A stretch of 64,000 nt of DNA from an uncultured Clostridia bacterium (GCA_934757845.1 CAKVLQ010000001.1:124001-188000); one strand, 5' to 3'. Numbered from the stretch's first letter, positions 44,301-51,610 are shown. The notes: generated by a model not told the origin, from the letters alone. A program made the numbers and translations.

Positions 44301-46458
44301 CTTGTATCAAATTTCAAAAAATTCAAGTGGAACATTATTAACACAAATTACTGCAAAATTTGGTGGAAGAAATTTCACAATAGAATTGACTTGCAATTTG
44401 GATCAAGACACAGTAAGTTCTTCATTGTTTAGCGATAGCATAGATACAATTCTTAACAATAACAGTCAAGCAAGTATAATTGGCATTTATGGAAAAAATA
44501 ATGAATTTAACTATTCTCTTGTTGTTCAAGACGGAAAAATTTATTACGATGTTTATAACAACGATTCTAAATTTTTGTTTAGAATAGACAGCACTGGAAA
44601 TATCCAAAGCAAAACTTTAACTGCAACAAATGTTTATTTTATTGCAGGAAGAACGCAAGGCGAAACCTATTTGTTTGTTGAAAGCAAATGCTTCACTATT
44701 TCGGCGGGCAATCAAAGCATAACTTTTAATACCAATGGTTATAGTTATGTTGAAGATAGTGGTGTAAATGTTTTGGAATTCATTTCAGGCGACCAAGTGG
44801 GTTTAGAAAACTTTTTGAATGGTGCAAGCATTGTTGAATCATCTTTTGCGGGTGCTATTAGCGGTTTTGCGGGCAACAAAATAAATATTCAAGAAGTTTC
44901 TGAAATTTCGTATGGTTATTTTGATTGCAAAAAAGGCGATATTCAAACTCGGGTTTATATAAAAGTTTATCCATTCAGTTTAACTCAATCTGTTGCAAAC
45001 GATTTTGAGTTTAAAGGTGCACAACAAGTTGACGGAACAACAGTTGCAATAAGTGCAAAAGATAATTTTGTAACATTGTTTGCCACTGGAAATGAGAATA
45101 TTAACCTTAACAGCATTATTAAAAAAGTGTCTGAAACATTACTTGTTGGGGATATAACTTATAAAATTGATAGAGTTGTTTCTTATATTAATGATAGCAA
45201 AAATTATAAAGTCTTTAAAGATAATAACTTTTCTAATTTTGTTAGTTTAGAAAATTCTAATTTAAAAATTATTTCAAATGGAACTTATTATGTTTATATG
45301 TCTGCAAGCGTAAACAATCAAACACTAAATTTTGCTTTTAGGGTATTGAGCGTTAAAAATCAATTTTCAAACGGAAGTTTTGAAATTGAAAATAATTCTA
45401 GTCTAAATTTAAGTTCAATTATAAAAGTTTATGCAAGTGTTGAAGATTATGAAAAGTCAGGGGACGAAAGTGAAATTAATTTAAATAATAGTCTTAACAT
45501 TAAATTAATTAATAGCCTTAACACAACAATAAATTCTAATATTATAACTTTTGATGAACAAAACTTTGAAGAGATTTTTGAAACAATTAAAGATGAAGAT
45601 GGAAATGAAAGTCAAGTTTCTACTGGAAAATTTGGACATAAAATTGAAATTGCTTATTCTTACAAAGATTTGACTGACAAAGTTAGCATCACCGTTTTGA
45701 AAAACAGTGTGGTTGATGATACGGGCAAACCACTTCTAAACAAAAATGGCACACTTTATAAAGAACTTTGGTATAATGAGAGTGCTCAAAAAATTGACGA
45801 GAGCGTTATAAAAAGTGCATTAATAAATGGCATTTCTTATGATGCGGTTCTTGAAAAAGGAACTATTAACGGTGTTAATACAACTTATTATAACATTGCA
45901 AATCAAATAAAAATTGTGCAAAATACTGGTGAAATTTGGTTTAAAAATCCAAATTATGATAAAACAGATTCAACAAGCACTGAATATATTGTTCAAAACA
46001 AAATTGGCGTTATATATTTGGTTGCTCAAGACGAAACAGAAATTGACTATAACACAAAAACAAATGGAATTAGTGTTACAACAAAAATTAATGTTTTAAG
46101 AGATGTAAACTATAAAATTAATAACTATTCAATTTCAAAAAGTGGAAATAGTTACACTTATATTGTTGATGGCGAGCAAAACAGTTTGGCAATGTTAAAA
46201 TTTGGTTTAATTTTGCAAAATGATAGCGGAGAATTTGTTAACAGTTTAACAACCACAAATGATGATGGCGAAGAAGTTAATATTCAAATAAGTCGAAATT
46301 CCGCAAGCATAAATTGCAACGGCATAACTTTAAATCAAAATAGTGGTGCAGTTTCGGGCACAAAAACTTATAATAATGTTAAAATGTTTATTGTTGCATA
46401 TATTCTTTCTGACAACTTGCTTTTAAATGAAAATATTGTTTTGTTTGAAATTTCATAA
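35335..46458 (+). CDS. Giant (3,707 aa) membrane-anchored surface protein with Ig-like regions
   Basis: The protein starts with a lysine-rich cytoplasmic tail (residues 1-20) and one hydrophobic helix (about 24-48, FKTIGIFTASVFGFLGVSLGIY). This makes it a type II membrane-anchored protein with about 3,650 residues outside. The exterior is rich in Asn, Thr, Ser, Ile and beta-strand patterns. A bacterial Ig-like (BIG2-type) unit is visible near 250-285 (ASVNALTGEVVVHKPGTFTI), and similar strands recur, e.g. KSISFDDRQVELKPENTASL near 823. No LPXTG, no S-layer homology and no catalytic motif is seen. It has a consensus promoter and AAGGA 9 nt before the ATG. It may be a stalk, adhesin or envelope scaffold; function is unknown. 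Confidence 0.85.
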   Translation: MKKAVKKTVKKKKKKVSFAKRLFKTIGIFTASVFGFLGVSLGIYALCGGFKEKVVDLLGMKFEQAAYVLTGDSVDFDGVNKIVVGYKNKTTGEIFETVKLIQTNEDATKLDITLSGGTSFVTYSENNKVGSPLMFEILQEKEEDKNRGGIYSYNKGAGRVFVLRAVQDETQLADETKIFIESAVQSISTKIINASNNFDTDKIYPGHTFVISVPKENIFPQNALNAPEEEYKNVFYSVYGQNYFKKQILYYSSAPEIASVNALTGEVVVHKPGTFTITTYIAKTYKENAEVNALYTNQLINREPDSDELTQLEKLCIVKGDTFTAKDIEVAGITAKTDLSQNPLEVFKSYKYAFNGEYSANDNMLDLNINLQKPAGADFGNVNLDYRLQDIQLFEGIMKGGKVYINPQKYGLTSEKEINQNVVITEHLTIFKNINPFNFMIRVDAYTSQDIYLVARIADSKLEFNESDYECGGENDEGKNAFYAYIKISLKTNKVEENISFNVSKIMAQFGISATKNYENDENLLYISKDKLLNLKDADLFTNPKSSQTFNKVKYFVRKNLETDSVYLVCKDYYDGINPEIQLYSLKQKTSGDSGGETYFAYEEDDNGQYVKLNTGIDINSTIEFDIYAKMFEYKYKISDTGDYEYQTEEVQDNETKEIKEILDANGNKIKVVEYYFDETDNTKYTKSTGDQTDNLRIILSQNITFSDFTFEPNFDEQSGNKTISVNKGETLTISFIVTNPSGLEKAIDAGLFKLNSSSNDLISVGNPVVSEEDGKGKCSISITAVKQGRGIISILFNNEPVNMGGVNENLTQFDLIVGNNDVKSISFDDRQVELKPENTASLDFTVTGADGKIAFAPSTNTNSAVASWELTLNVEGGTDSTRLYFEILSDDIVVTTYSKGEKGEPTGNGKVEIVVKENLTIGDLKNNKITIYPHKLCGNLQFYVYALIEGNQQVKSQTLSLSVKEPNGFKITQNINDNNKITINSTEYEKVIGGVEFNLITSGTTNGYLTMTGDENLIDVLSVENQSIWGITTLKDTTTELYSRTDNKFFDVKENTICQITFKPSYYEEKDYKTFNFYIIPQRIVRTDTVEMNAGATKELADLQKNVHLWTRGYNSSEKPTAAYAGNIDETEFSNPTIKFYKDNKNKEKTEITGDYIAPNSFMGDTDIIYCDVQITDGSETKTYEGILNIVINSNYSLTQIRGIKNDNNNLLNNGETIKLTDLFKLKPNSTSTSESADGNEATINTVVLSMDSATKLKNYNVKFYDENKTEITNLTSLSLQKIDYLEFPQDLNVFEIDNLFANITATVNGTSKTRENFEFALNFKLTELTIKDADIYLLQNELENNETALTLDGKQNLIANFVVLAVENTQTSDPQDVKKYIKIDVDKKENGTETICTLIFTLNSIKITKTCIVLNGNIIEQTTDALVIAKAYKISELFELKDKTITSAFENATFVGIKDEKAEYSILSDSKILIVKNVLLSCTLQIKMLNRTFEISGFAFNKIQASFEGTNTLYSNLEYEIFDEDNLKKIKDNNLAVTIKITNSDNSTCQDVSYVPSSDGSFSNKIRVSNYKGEQKEINIEVTINTSGFVGITLSKEFILHKLIITPKYDGNTYNGNQILINNFESNLSDYFEISTSNQNISLKSFIKEPEIPNYNYTPTEDRDTTINLTFKLNDGKLVATIPFYIKVYKLIIKQSSDIYFVGQSLSKSELLALVQIEDTAGNVIASEEIRQKIEITGESTELVQGENSFEVKFGNLQASIIISAVEAQFSDGTNFNVYPDTKVSRYVSCFVTDENGKNQKYLTLNYKFNVGEGDNVSESNGVYTLKQNSVVVAILNSVSGEIIIPSSVESDTTFSVIAFIEGTKVLEDSSSTLRIISFYISTAAMIGNNSSQNIYVGDQEYDLSQFAKFILNGKDKNPDFEVAEIRNSDSLDYTYTTNKNTNEILINKNGICYAKLKFKDGNRCVLETSSKLDAITLQLKGYLSITSSEYTVESLRDSYINLTINLIKIDVSFAGNTVEAEGKEYYILDSTSNYQLKPTISGGEDLSLTEVEFSEGFIGKMHPTVVLSFQRNLQNLIIDKNEKSKVTLPNGMLLSISKPETKGLPYSFSFNNSMLVDYVFLTIDYCVNSIYNAEAYICLKPELNIAFEYEKDAKYAQVYSPSSHEVSSNSSLLSFVGTTGDNENIIGENKQIELSTGTKFSFDIDFSGALTNVPDNLNETIFSSGTDKKHTIEFNAVSSGYAISISTNQTGIVDDCYYCMKVIITNSDGKDYNYYYLLKVTSINVQTKYKENGVEIFISNTNPLIISTPQTIDLLSYIWVNVTDSEQTTGNGPQYREYIMFNAQDNSQYSVTKSGLFTLKIDALEKTALTFTLYNNTYYFYVKGQELSVVFKENGETKLGDYNFSKGNTKYIYFTQNKVSDGKEILVDVRDNKITGSALSSDIILNLTIRSYEFAGTVYEDDSVFTCEYNDNSISYCFMGTPLIVLTRADNFYQLDISSNISGKLIFELAPNYQTLSQQRLCYVNPDVSIDVNYINPVVYEDKNYQNVLSGTDFDLNTIVNISNSSSKATYQIESGANSYVSLDENRLKVSDSLQNAEYLKIKISLDGVINYVYVKAVPTKITNILNNSGTFNCINGETINLFDYIKIKSFVGFDSQNEPIYEYITNFTESGSEISDPYNYVLDGNKTIEIDGLTFNFKAINLTLINQECFIGESLDLKQIVQNTVQSSTLSNKDATILFVADDYVTTNGIFTSNVAKSYTVNVLINNVEYSLNVNVKTLSITVNHISSIVALDEETKQGKKYENVYASQKEEDLTKFIKVSQTTTYNNKLEFAISVDSCVANADGTSYDISKFSTRNSNVMGLNTIVLYYDNLAIFAIGNSGFECYQDFDNINNQLKYEVLLNISVSLVGNSAVKNNFNVRLLPISVNYQANVTLTKSSFVENGNNLQYNLFNLFNVSTKATNNNLSLINAVKFYDDNNKEIVDGLYQISKNSSGTLLTQITAKFGGRNFTIELTCNLDQDTVSSSLFSDSIDTILNNNSQASIIGIYGKNNEFNYSLVVQDGKIYYDVYNNDSKFLFRIDSTGNIQSKTLTATNVYFIAGRTQGETYLFVESKCFTISAGNQSITFNTNGYSYVEDSGVNVLEFISGDQVGLENFLNGASIVESSFAGAISGFAGNKINIQEVSEISYGYFDCKKGDIQTRVYIKVYPFSLTQSVANDFEFKGAQQVDGTTVAISAKDNFVTLFATGNENINLNSIIKKVSETLLVGDITYKIDRVVSYINDSKNYKVFKDNNFSNFVSLENSNLKIISNGTYYVYMSASVNNQTLNFAFRVLSVKNQFSNGSFEIENNSSLNLSSIIKVYASVEDYEKSGDESEINLNNSLNIKLINSLNTTINSNIITFDEQNFEEIFETIKDEDGNESQVSTGKFGHKIEIAYSYKDLTDKVSITVLKNSVVDDTGKPLLNKNGTLYKELWYNESAQKIDESVIKSALINGISYDAVLEKGTINGVNTTYYNIANQIKIVQNTGEIWFKNPNYDKTDSTSTEYIVQNKIGVIYLVAQDETEIDYNTKTNGISVTTKINVLRDVNYKINNYSISKSGNSYTYIVDGEQNSLAMLKFGLILQNDSGEFVNSLTTTNDDGEEVNIQISRNSASINCNGITLNQNSGAVSGTKTYNNVKMFIVAYILSDNLLLNENIVLFEIS

Positions 46459-46475
46459 AAAAGAATTTTAAACTT

Positions 46476-46543
46476 TTAACAAACAAAATTGAAATTAAAC
46501 CTTTAACAAACAAAATTTTGTTGTTTTGTTAACAAACAAAATT
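46476..46543 (+). repeat. Three direct copies of TTAACAAACAAAATT
   Basis: Exact 15-bp copies at 46476-46490, 46503-46517 and 46529-46543, spaced 27 and 26 bp. They lie between the giant gene and the cardiolipin synthase gene. Confidence 0.85.
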
Positions 46544-46578
46544 GAATGTTGACAAATCAAATTTAAGCCACAGTTAAG

Positions 46579-48081
46579 GTGGTTGTTATAAAAGCGAATA
46601 ATAACAAAAAAAAGGGCAAAAATCATTGTATGTTTGCTCTTTTTTTGTGTATATTTTTGATAAATTTTGCTTTAATTTTATTTATGATTTTTATTGAACA
46701 TAAAAGACCGTATAGGGTTTTGGTGTGGACGGTCGCATTTTTGGTTCTTCCAATAGTGTCGTTTGTGCTTTATTTGATTTTTGGAATTGGGGTTGTTAAT
46801 CGAAAACAAAAATTAAAATTGATTTTGAGAAACACAGAAATTTGCAAAAAAAATTTAAAAACAAATTTTTATCAAACTCAATTTAATATAGAAAAAGAAT
46901 ACAATTCTTTAATCAAATTTAACACAAATTTGCACAAAACATTGGTGTTAAAAAATGATAGCGTTAAAATTTTTAGAAGCGGAGAAGAAACTTTTGAAAA
47001 CATTTTTAAAGTTATTGTGAATGCAAAAAATTCTATTTTTGTTTTAAGTTATATTTTTTGCGATGACGAAATTGGAAACAAACTTAAATCACTTCTTATA
47101 AAAAAGGCAAAGCAAGGCGTTAGGGTTGTGGTTGTTATTGACAGCATTGGAAGCAAAAAAACAAATAAAAACTTTTTTTTAGGTCTTGAAACTGCGGGAA
47201 TTATTGTTTGCGAATTTTTCCCTAGCAAATTAAAACATATTAACATATTAGCAAATTATCGAAATCATAGAAAAATTATTGTTGTTGACGAGATGATTAG
47301 TTTTGTTGGTGGAATAAATGTTCGTGATGACCATCTTGGAAAAAATCCAAAACTTTCGCCTTGGCTGGACACTCATTTAGAAATTGTGGGTCAAACAAGT
47401 TTGGAACTTTTAAAAGTTGTTTTGGAAGATATAAAACTTTGTTCCAATAATAATTTAATAAAAAAACTTGATAATGCTTTTGCAAATAACTATTTTGAAC
47501 AAAAAAAATTAACAGCATCAACTGCAAAAAAGGGGAATATAAACATTCAAGTTTTAAATTCATCAAAACTCTTTTTGTCGCAAAAAATTGAAGAGAGTTT
47601 GATATTTATAATTAACTCGGCAAAAAAACAAATTTTTGTTGAAACACCCTATTTGATTTTAGACGACAAAATGTTTTGTGCTTTGAAACTTGCTTGTTTG
47701 CGTGGGGTGGAAGTGAATATTATAATTTCAAAAAAGCCTGACAAAAATTTTGTTTATAATGCTTCACTTTATTATGCAAAAATTTTAAGCGAAGTTGGGG
47801 TTAACATTTTTTTGTTTGACGGATTTGTCCATTCTAAAACATTGCTTTGTGATGATAATATTTTTGTTTGTGGAAGTGCTAATTTTGATATGCGTTCGTT
47901 CGACCTTAATTTTGAAACATCGGTTGTTATATATAACAAAAAAATTTGCCAAAAATTTTATCAAATGCTAAAAACAACTTTAAATTCTTGCCAAAAACTT
48001 GAAAATAATTTTTATAAAAAATTGCCAGTTTCTAAAAAACTAGCAATCAATTTTTCAAAATTATTCTCTCCAATTTTATAA
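46579..48081 (+). CDS. cls: Cardiolipin synthase (phospholipase D superfamily)
   Basis: The enzyme joins two phosphatidylglycerols into cardiolipin at the membrane. The 500-residue protein has two N-terminal membrane helices (about 18-40 and 50-73), then two PLD catalytic HKD motifs: NHRKIIVVDEMISFVGGIN (near 228-246) and VHSKTLLCDDNIFVCGSANFD (near 416-436). Length is typical. The start is uncertain: GTG 46579 gives the full frame, whereas ATG 46630 would begin MFALFLC, which is just the first helix. Neither has an ideal Shine-Dalgarno. It may share the transcript of the giant gene 120 nt upstream. It ends back-to-back with spoVG. Confidence 0.93.
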   Translation: MVVIKANNNKKKGKNHCMFALFLCIFLINFALILFMIFIEHKRPYRVLVWTVAFLVLPIVSFVLYLIFGIGVVNRKQKLKLILRNTEICKKNLKTNFYQTQFNIEKEYNSLIKFNTNLHKTLVLKNDSVKIFRSGEETFENIFKVIVNAKNSIFVLSYIFCDDEIGNKLKSLLIKKAKQGVRVVVVIDSIGSKKTNKNFFLGLETAGIIVCEFFPSKLKHINILANYRNHRKIIVVDEMISFVGGINVRDDHLGKNPKLSPWLDTHLEIVGQTSLELLKVVLEDIKLCSNNNLIKKLDNAFANNYFEQKKLTASTAKKGNINIQVLNSSKLFLSQKIEESLIFIINSAKKQIFVETPYLILDDKMFCALKLACLRGVEVNIIISKKPDKNFVYNASLYYAKILSEVGVNIFLFDGFVHSKTLLCDDNIFVCGSANFDMRSFDLNFETSVVIYNKKICQKFYQMLKTTLNSCQKLENNFYKKLPVSKKLAINFSKLFSPIL

Positions 48082-48363
48082 CTATTCAGCGTCTGGAGTT
48101 TCACGAACTGCTTTTTCATACGCTTCAATAACTTTTTTGTCAAGCATAGTTCTTGTTTCAGTGTCAATTGGGTGAGCGATATCTTTAAATTCACCATCTG
48201 GTGTTTTTTTAGAAGGCATTGCAACAAACAATCCTTTTTCGCTTTCAATAACTCTAACTTCATGAACAACGAAGCAACCATCAATAGTTACTGATGCAAC
48301 TGCTTTAAGTTTTAAATCTTCCTTTTTAACTAATCTGATTCTGATGTCTGTAATGTTTAACAT
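48082..48363 (-). CDS. spoVG: SpoVG family RNA/DNA-binding regulator
   Basis: SpoVG is a small nucleic-acid-binding protein that affects cell division, sporulation and capsule or virulence genes in Bacillota. The 93-residue length and the sequence MLNITDIRIRLVKKEDLKLKA, VTIDGCFVVHEVRVIE, LFVAMPSKKTPDGEFKDIAHPI and the C-terminal helix are all typical. ATG 48363 has AAGGAG 7 nt upstream. It stops at 48082, directly abutting the convergent cls stop with no visible terminator between. Its presence does not prove sporulation, since non-spore-formers carry it too. Confidence 0.97.
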   Translation of the reverse strand: MLNITDIRIRLVKKEDLKLKAVASVTIDGCFVVHEVRVIESEKGLFVAMPSKKTPDGEFKDIAHPIDTETRTMLDKKVIEAYEKAVRETPDAE

Positions 48364-48479
48364 AATATTTCTCCTTATTAATATATTATAAGTCTACACA
48401 TTTTTTTAATTTTTTCCAAATAATTTTTGCAAGTTTTTAAAATTTAAGCAAAAATAAATAAAAATTCATATATAATTTT

Positions 48480-49835
48480 ATGCAAAATTTGTCGAATTTA
48501 AAAGGAATAAAAAAAATATATTTCATTGGCATTGGCGGAATTAGTTTAAGTGCTTTAAGTGTTATTTGCAAAAAAAATGGTTTTGAAGTGTGTGGAAGTG
48601 ATGAAAAATTAACTTCAATCACAAAAAATCTTGAAAAACAAGGTATAAAAGTTTTTGAAGGACATAACAAAAAAAACATTCAAAATTTTGCACCCGATTT
48701 AGTGGTTTATACCTTGGCAATTCATGAAAATAACCCCGAATTTTTGTTTGCAAAGCAAAGCAATATTATGATAAAAGAGCGTTCGGTTTTTGTTGGTGAA
48801 ATTTTGGAAAATTACAAAAATGTTGTTTCAGTTTCGGGAACACATGGCAAAACAACAACCACAAGCATGATAAGTGAAATTTTTTTGCTTGCAGGGCTTA
48901 AACCAACAATTCATATTGGCGGAGAAAGTGTTAATATAAACTCGAATGTCGTTGTTGGAAGCGGTGATTTTTTTGTGAATGAGGCGTGTGAATATAAAAA
49001 ATCGTTTTTAAAATTTAAAAGCAAAGTTGGGGTTATTTTGAATGTTGAAGAAGACCACCCCGATTGCTATAAAAATATTATTGAAGTTGAAAATGCGTTT
49101 AAAGAATTTGAAAAAATTTGCGACAATGTTGTTGTTAGTGTTAATTATAAACCAAACATTTTGTTAAATGAAAACAAAAATTACATAACTTTTGGCTTAA
49201 AAAATGCAAATTTTGTTGCAAAAAACATAAAAAAACAAGCAAATAATGGATTTGTTTTTGATGTTTATAAAAATAATGAGTTTTATGAAAAATTTAAACT
49301 TAATATTTTTGGAAAGCATAATGTTTTGAATGCTTTAGCAACAATTTGTGTTTGTGATTTGTTTGAAATTGACAAAAATATTATAAAAAAGGGAATAGAA
49401 AATTTTAAAGGTGTTAAAAGAAGATTTGAAAAGGTTGAAACAAACAAATTTTGCGGTGAAGTTTATTTTGATTATGCTCATCACCCAACCGAAATTAAAA
49501 AACTTATAACCGAAGTTCAAAGTTTGAATAAACCAATAATTTGCGTTTTTCAACCGCACACTTATTCACGCACAAAACAATATTTTAATGATTTTTTATC
49601 TTGTTTTGATGAAACTTATCAAACAATTTTTTACAAAACATATTCGGCTCGTGAAAAAAGAATAAAAGGCTTTGAAGCAAAAGACCTATATAAAAACTTA
49701 AAAAAAGAAAAAAATGTTTTTTATTATAATTCTTTTAAAAAAATAATAAAACATTTAAAAAAATATTCAAAATCAAATTGCCTTGTTCTGTTTGTTGGCG
49801 CGGGGGATATTTATGATATAAAATCACTTCTTTAA
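48480..49835 (+). CDS. murC: UDP-N-acetylmuramate--L-alanine ligase
   Basis: MurC adds the first amino acid, L-alanine, to UDP-MurNAc in peptidoglycan synthesis. The 451-residue cytoplasmic enzyme has the N-terminal UDP-binding FIGIGGISLSALS (about 15-27), the P-loop SGTHGKTTTTSM (about 118-129), NEACEYKKSF, the central LNVEEDHPDCY, and KHNVLNALA in the C-terminal half. Start ATG 48480 lies only 3 nt after a TATAAT (48471-48476) and has no Shine-Dalgarno. Either the mRNA is leaderless from a slightly different promoter or the true start is a downstream codon, although no better Met exists before the glycine-rich loop. It is divergent from spoVG. Confidence 0.95.
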   Translation: MQNLSNLKGIKKIYFIGIGGISLSALSVICKKNGFEVCGSDEKLTSITKNLEKQGIKVFEGHNKKNIQNFAPDLVVYTLAIHENNPEFLFAKQSNIMIKERSVFVGEILENYKNVVSVSGTHGKTTTTSMISEIFLLAGLKPTIHIGGESVNINSNVVVGSGDFFVNEACEYKKSFLKFKSKVGVILNVEEDHPDCYKNIIEVENAFKEFEKICDNVVVSVNYKPNILLNENKNYITFGLKNANFVAKNIKKQANNGFVFDVYKNNEFYEKFKLNIFGKHNVLNALATICVCDLFEIDKNIIKKGIENFKGVKRRFEKVETNKFCGEVYFDYAHHPTEIKKLITEVQSLNKPIICVFQPHTYSRTKQYFNDFLSCFDETYQTIFYKTYSAREKRIKGFEAKDLYKNLKKEKNVFYYNSFKKIIKHLKKYSKSNCLVLFVGAGDIYDIKSLL

Positions 49836-49930
49836 TATAAAGTTCTACAGTGCCACAGGCACTTTGTATTTTCACAAATTTAAAATAAAAAATAAAAAAA
49901 ATAAAAAATATACCAATTTTATTTGACAAG

Positions 49931-49956
49931 AATATGCCAAATATGGCATATTTTTT
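49931..49956 (+). terminator. Intrinsic terminator of murC
   Basis: AATATGCCA/TGGCATATT 9-bp stem, AATA loop, T-run. Confidence 0.85.
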
Positions 49957-49994
49957 AATGGATAGAGAAAGACTAAATATATAAAGGAACGAAA

Positions 49995-50083
49995 CACTTG
50001 CGGTTGACCACACTTGCGGTTGACCAAAGTAAGGTTAAGGCAAAGAATGTTATTTTGCCTAAATAGTAAAAAAATGGTCAACC
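49995..50083 (+). promoter_or_regulatory. Structured 5' leader of the TasA-like gene with a tandem 16-bp repeat
   Basis: CACTTGCGGTTGACCA occurs twice in tandem (49995-50010, 50011-50026). GGTTGACCA of either copy can pair with TGGTCAACC (50075-50083), which ends just before the Shine-Dalgarno GGAGG. An inner AGGCAAA/TTTTGCCT hairpin lies between. The element could be an RNA switch with two alternative 5' arms. Confidence 0.55.
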
Positions 50084-50103
50084 TATGGAGGGTTGATTTT
50101 TTA

Positions 50104-51177
50104 ATGAAAACAAAAAGATTAAAAATAAGTATAAAAACAATAATATTAATAATATCATTAATAATATTTTCATGTATGTCAGTAATCACCTTTGCGTGGT
50201 TCACCGACAAAGAAAGTTATTCAGGAACACTAGATTTTGGAACAATAGAACTTGATGTGAGCGGAACGGGCATAGACAACACAAACAAAACACTTAAATT
50301 TGATGTAACTCGAACAAATGGGACATACACCGCAGGTGGCAAGGTTATGCCAGGGGACACAGTAAATATTCCAATAAAAGTGAGTTTGACAAGTGAAAGT
50401 GAATCCGCTTACTATTTGATATTTTTAAGCGATCCAAAAGGGATATTTGAAAGCGGAGCATATTTTAGTGATGACGGAACAAATGTCTATGTGAGTGATG
50501 GAACAAAGATATATAACCAAAAAACAAAGGCAACAGTTACCGATAAAATAGTAGGCAAACTATCAAAAGGGACAACAGGACATGATATAACAATAAGCGC
50601 AACAATATCAACTGATTTTGAAGAGCAGAACGCAACCACTCAAATCAACTGCACAGTTTGTGCAATTCAACAAGCAAACCTTGAAGAAAGCACTGCAAAG
50701 CAAAAATTAAATGAAGAGTTTGGGATGGACCTGTTAAAAGTAAGCACACGAACAAAAGTTGATGAATGGAATTATGATTTAAGTTCAAACGGGACAAAGA
50801 GGATTTTTGACGGAACAAAATATTATGTGGGATTAACTTCTAACAATTATTGGGGACAAAATAATGTAACCGTTAGCAAGTTAGACGACACAGAAATTAC
50901 AATAACTGCAACATATTCGGGTTACGGTCTTGGTTTTGATGTTTTGTGTAAGGCTGGTGAGCAATATTGCATTTTGTTTGACACCGATGAAAATGGTTGC
51001 GTATTTTTGGGAAATTATAGTGCTGACGGGACGCCAATTAATGACGGCAAGCAAATAAAATCAGGGCAAAATTTCACAGTGGCAGAAAATGTTACAGCAT
51101 TTACAATAATTTTTAGAACACCAAACGATAATCTTTCTACTACATTCACAAATTTTAGACTTGTTAAAATATATTAA
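50104..51177 (+). CDS. SipW-signal TasA/camelysin-like secreted protein with extra C-terminal domain
   Basis: The 357-residue protein begins MKTKRLKISIK with a hydrophobic helix (about 9-30) and the SipW-type motif FAWFTDKESYSG (about 31-42). A TasA/camelysin-like beta domain (about 43-205) ends in CAIQQANLEES. A further 145-residue C-terminal domain (about 212-357) with many aromatic and beta-strand residues looks like a beta-sandwich, possibly carbohydrate-binding; that is a guess. TasA-type proteins assemble into biofilm fibres after cleavage by SipW signal peptidase, which is not in the window. ATG 50104 is chosen for GGAGG upstream; the in-frame extension to TTG 50014 crosses the structured leader. 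Confidence 0.83.
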   Translation: MKTKRLKISIKTIILIISLIIFSCMSVITFAWFTDKESYSGTLDFGTIELDVSGTGIDNTNKTLKFDVTRTNGTYTAGGKVMPGDTVNIPIKVSLTSESESAYYLIFLSDPKGIFESGAYFSDDGTNVYVSDGTKIYNQKTKATVTDKIVGKLSKGTTGHDITISATISTDFEEQNATTQINCTVCAIQQANLEESTAKQKLNEEFGMDLLKVSTRTKVDEWNYDLSSNGTKRIFDGTKYYVGLTSNNYWGQNNVTVSKLDDTEITITATYSGYGLGFDVLCKAGEQYCILFDTDENGCVFLGNYSADGTPINDGKQIKSGQNFTVAENVTAFTIIFRTPNDNLSTTFTNFRLVKIY

Positions 51178-51229
51178 AATATTTGGTTAAATTTTAAAAT
51201 AAAAGCATTTAAAATTTTTGCAAAAACAG

Positions 51230-51258
51230 TTGACAAGGTTGTGTTTTTATAATATAAT
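51230..51258 (+). promoter_or_regulatory. Consensus promoter of rpmE
   Basis: TTGACA (51230-51235), 17-nt spacer, TATAAT (51253-51258). Confidence 0.9.
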
Positions 51259-51288
51259 AAAGCGTATTTACAAAAAAAGAGGTGCAAA

Positions 51289-51495
51289 ATGAAAGAAGGT
51301 ATTCATCCAAACTATCATGAAGTTGACGTTGTTTGTGCTTGTGGCGAAACATTCAAAACAAAATCAACAGTTAGTGGCAACAGAATTAGTGTTGAAATTT
51401 GCAACAAATGCCATCCATTCTATACAGGCAAACGAAAACTTGTTGACAATAGCGGTAGAGTTGATAAATTTAAGAAAAAATTTAATATGGAATAG
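51289..51495 (+). CDS. rpmE: Ribosomal protein L31, zinc-binding type
   Basis: L31 sits at the central protuberance of the 50S subunit and bridges to the 30S head. The 68-residue protein starts MKEGIHPNYHEVDVVCACGE, and the pairs CACG (16-19) and CNKC (37-40) form the zinc site, so it is the C+ (zinc) form. The ending HPFYTGKRKLVDNSGRVDKF is typical. ATG 51289 has AGAGGTG upstream. It has its own consensus promoter and terminator. Confidence 0.98.
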   Translation: MKEGIHPNYHEVDVVCACGETFKTKSTVSGNRISVEICNKCHPFYTGKRKLVDNSGRVDKFKKKFNME

Positions 51496-51505
51496 ATAGG
51501 GTTTT

Positions 51506-51530
51506 AGCACGGCTATTTGCTGTGTTTTTT
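51506..51530 (+). terminator. Intrinsic terminator of rpmE
   Basis: AGCACGGC/GCTGTGTT stem (with G-U pairs) and T-run, 11 nt after the stop. Confidence 0.75.
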
Positions 51531-51578
51531 GCTTTGAGCACAAAATCCTATACTTAATTTAGATTTTAGTTTCAAAGT

Positions 51579-51610
51579 AAAGCACGGCAAAAGTTGTGCT
51601 TTATTTTTTT
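51579..51610 (+). terminator. Second terminator-like hairpin directly before prmC
   Basis: AAAGCACGGC/GTTGTGCTTT, AAAA loop, then T-run ending 4 nt before ATG 51614. Its 5' arm repeats AGCACGGC from the rpmE terminator. A TATACT box at 51549-51554 could start a short leader here. Confidence 0.65.

Noticed and set aside
46476..46543. CRISPR array (three short repeats with regular spacing)
   Set aside because: The repeats are only 15 bp with 11-12-bp spacers, there are just three, and no cas gene is in the window.
50014..50103. TTG-initiated N-terminal extension of the TasA-like protein
   Set aside because: It would place 30 basic residues before a normal SipW-type signal and covers the structured leader; ATG 50104 has GGAGG upstream.
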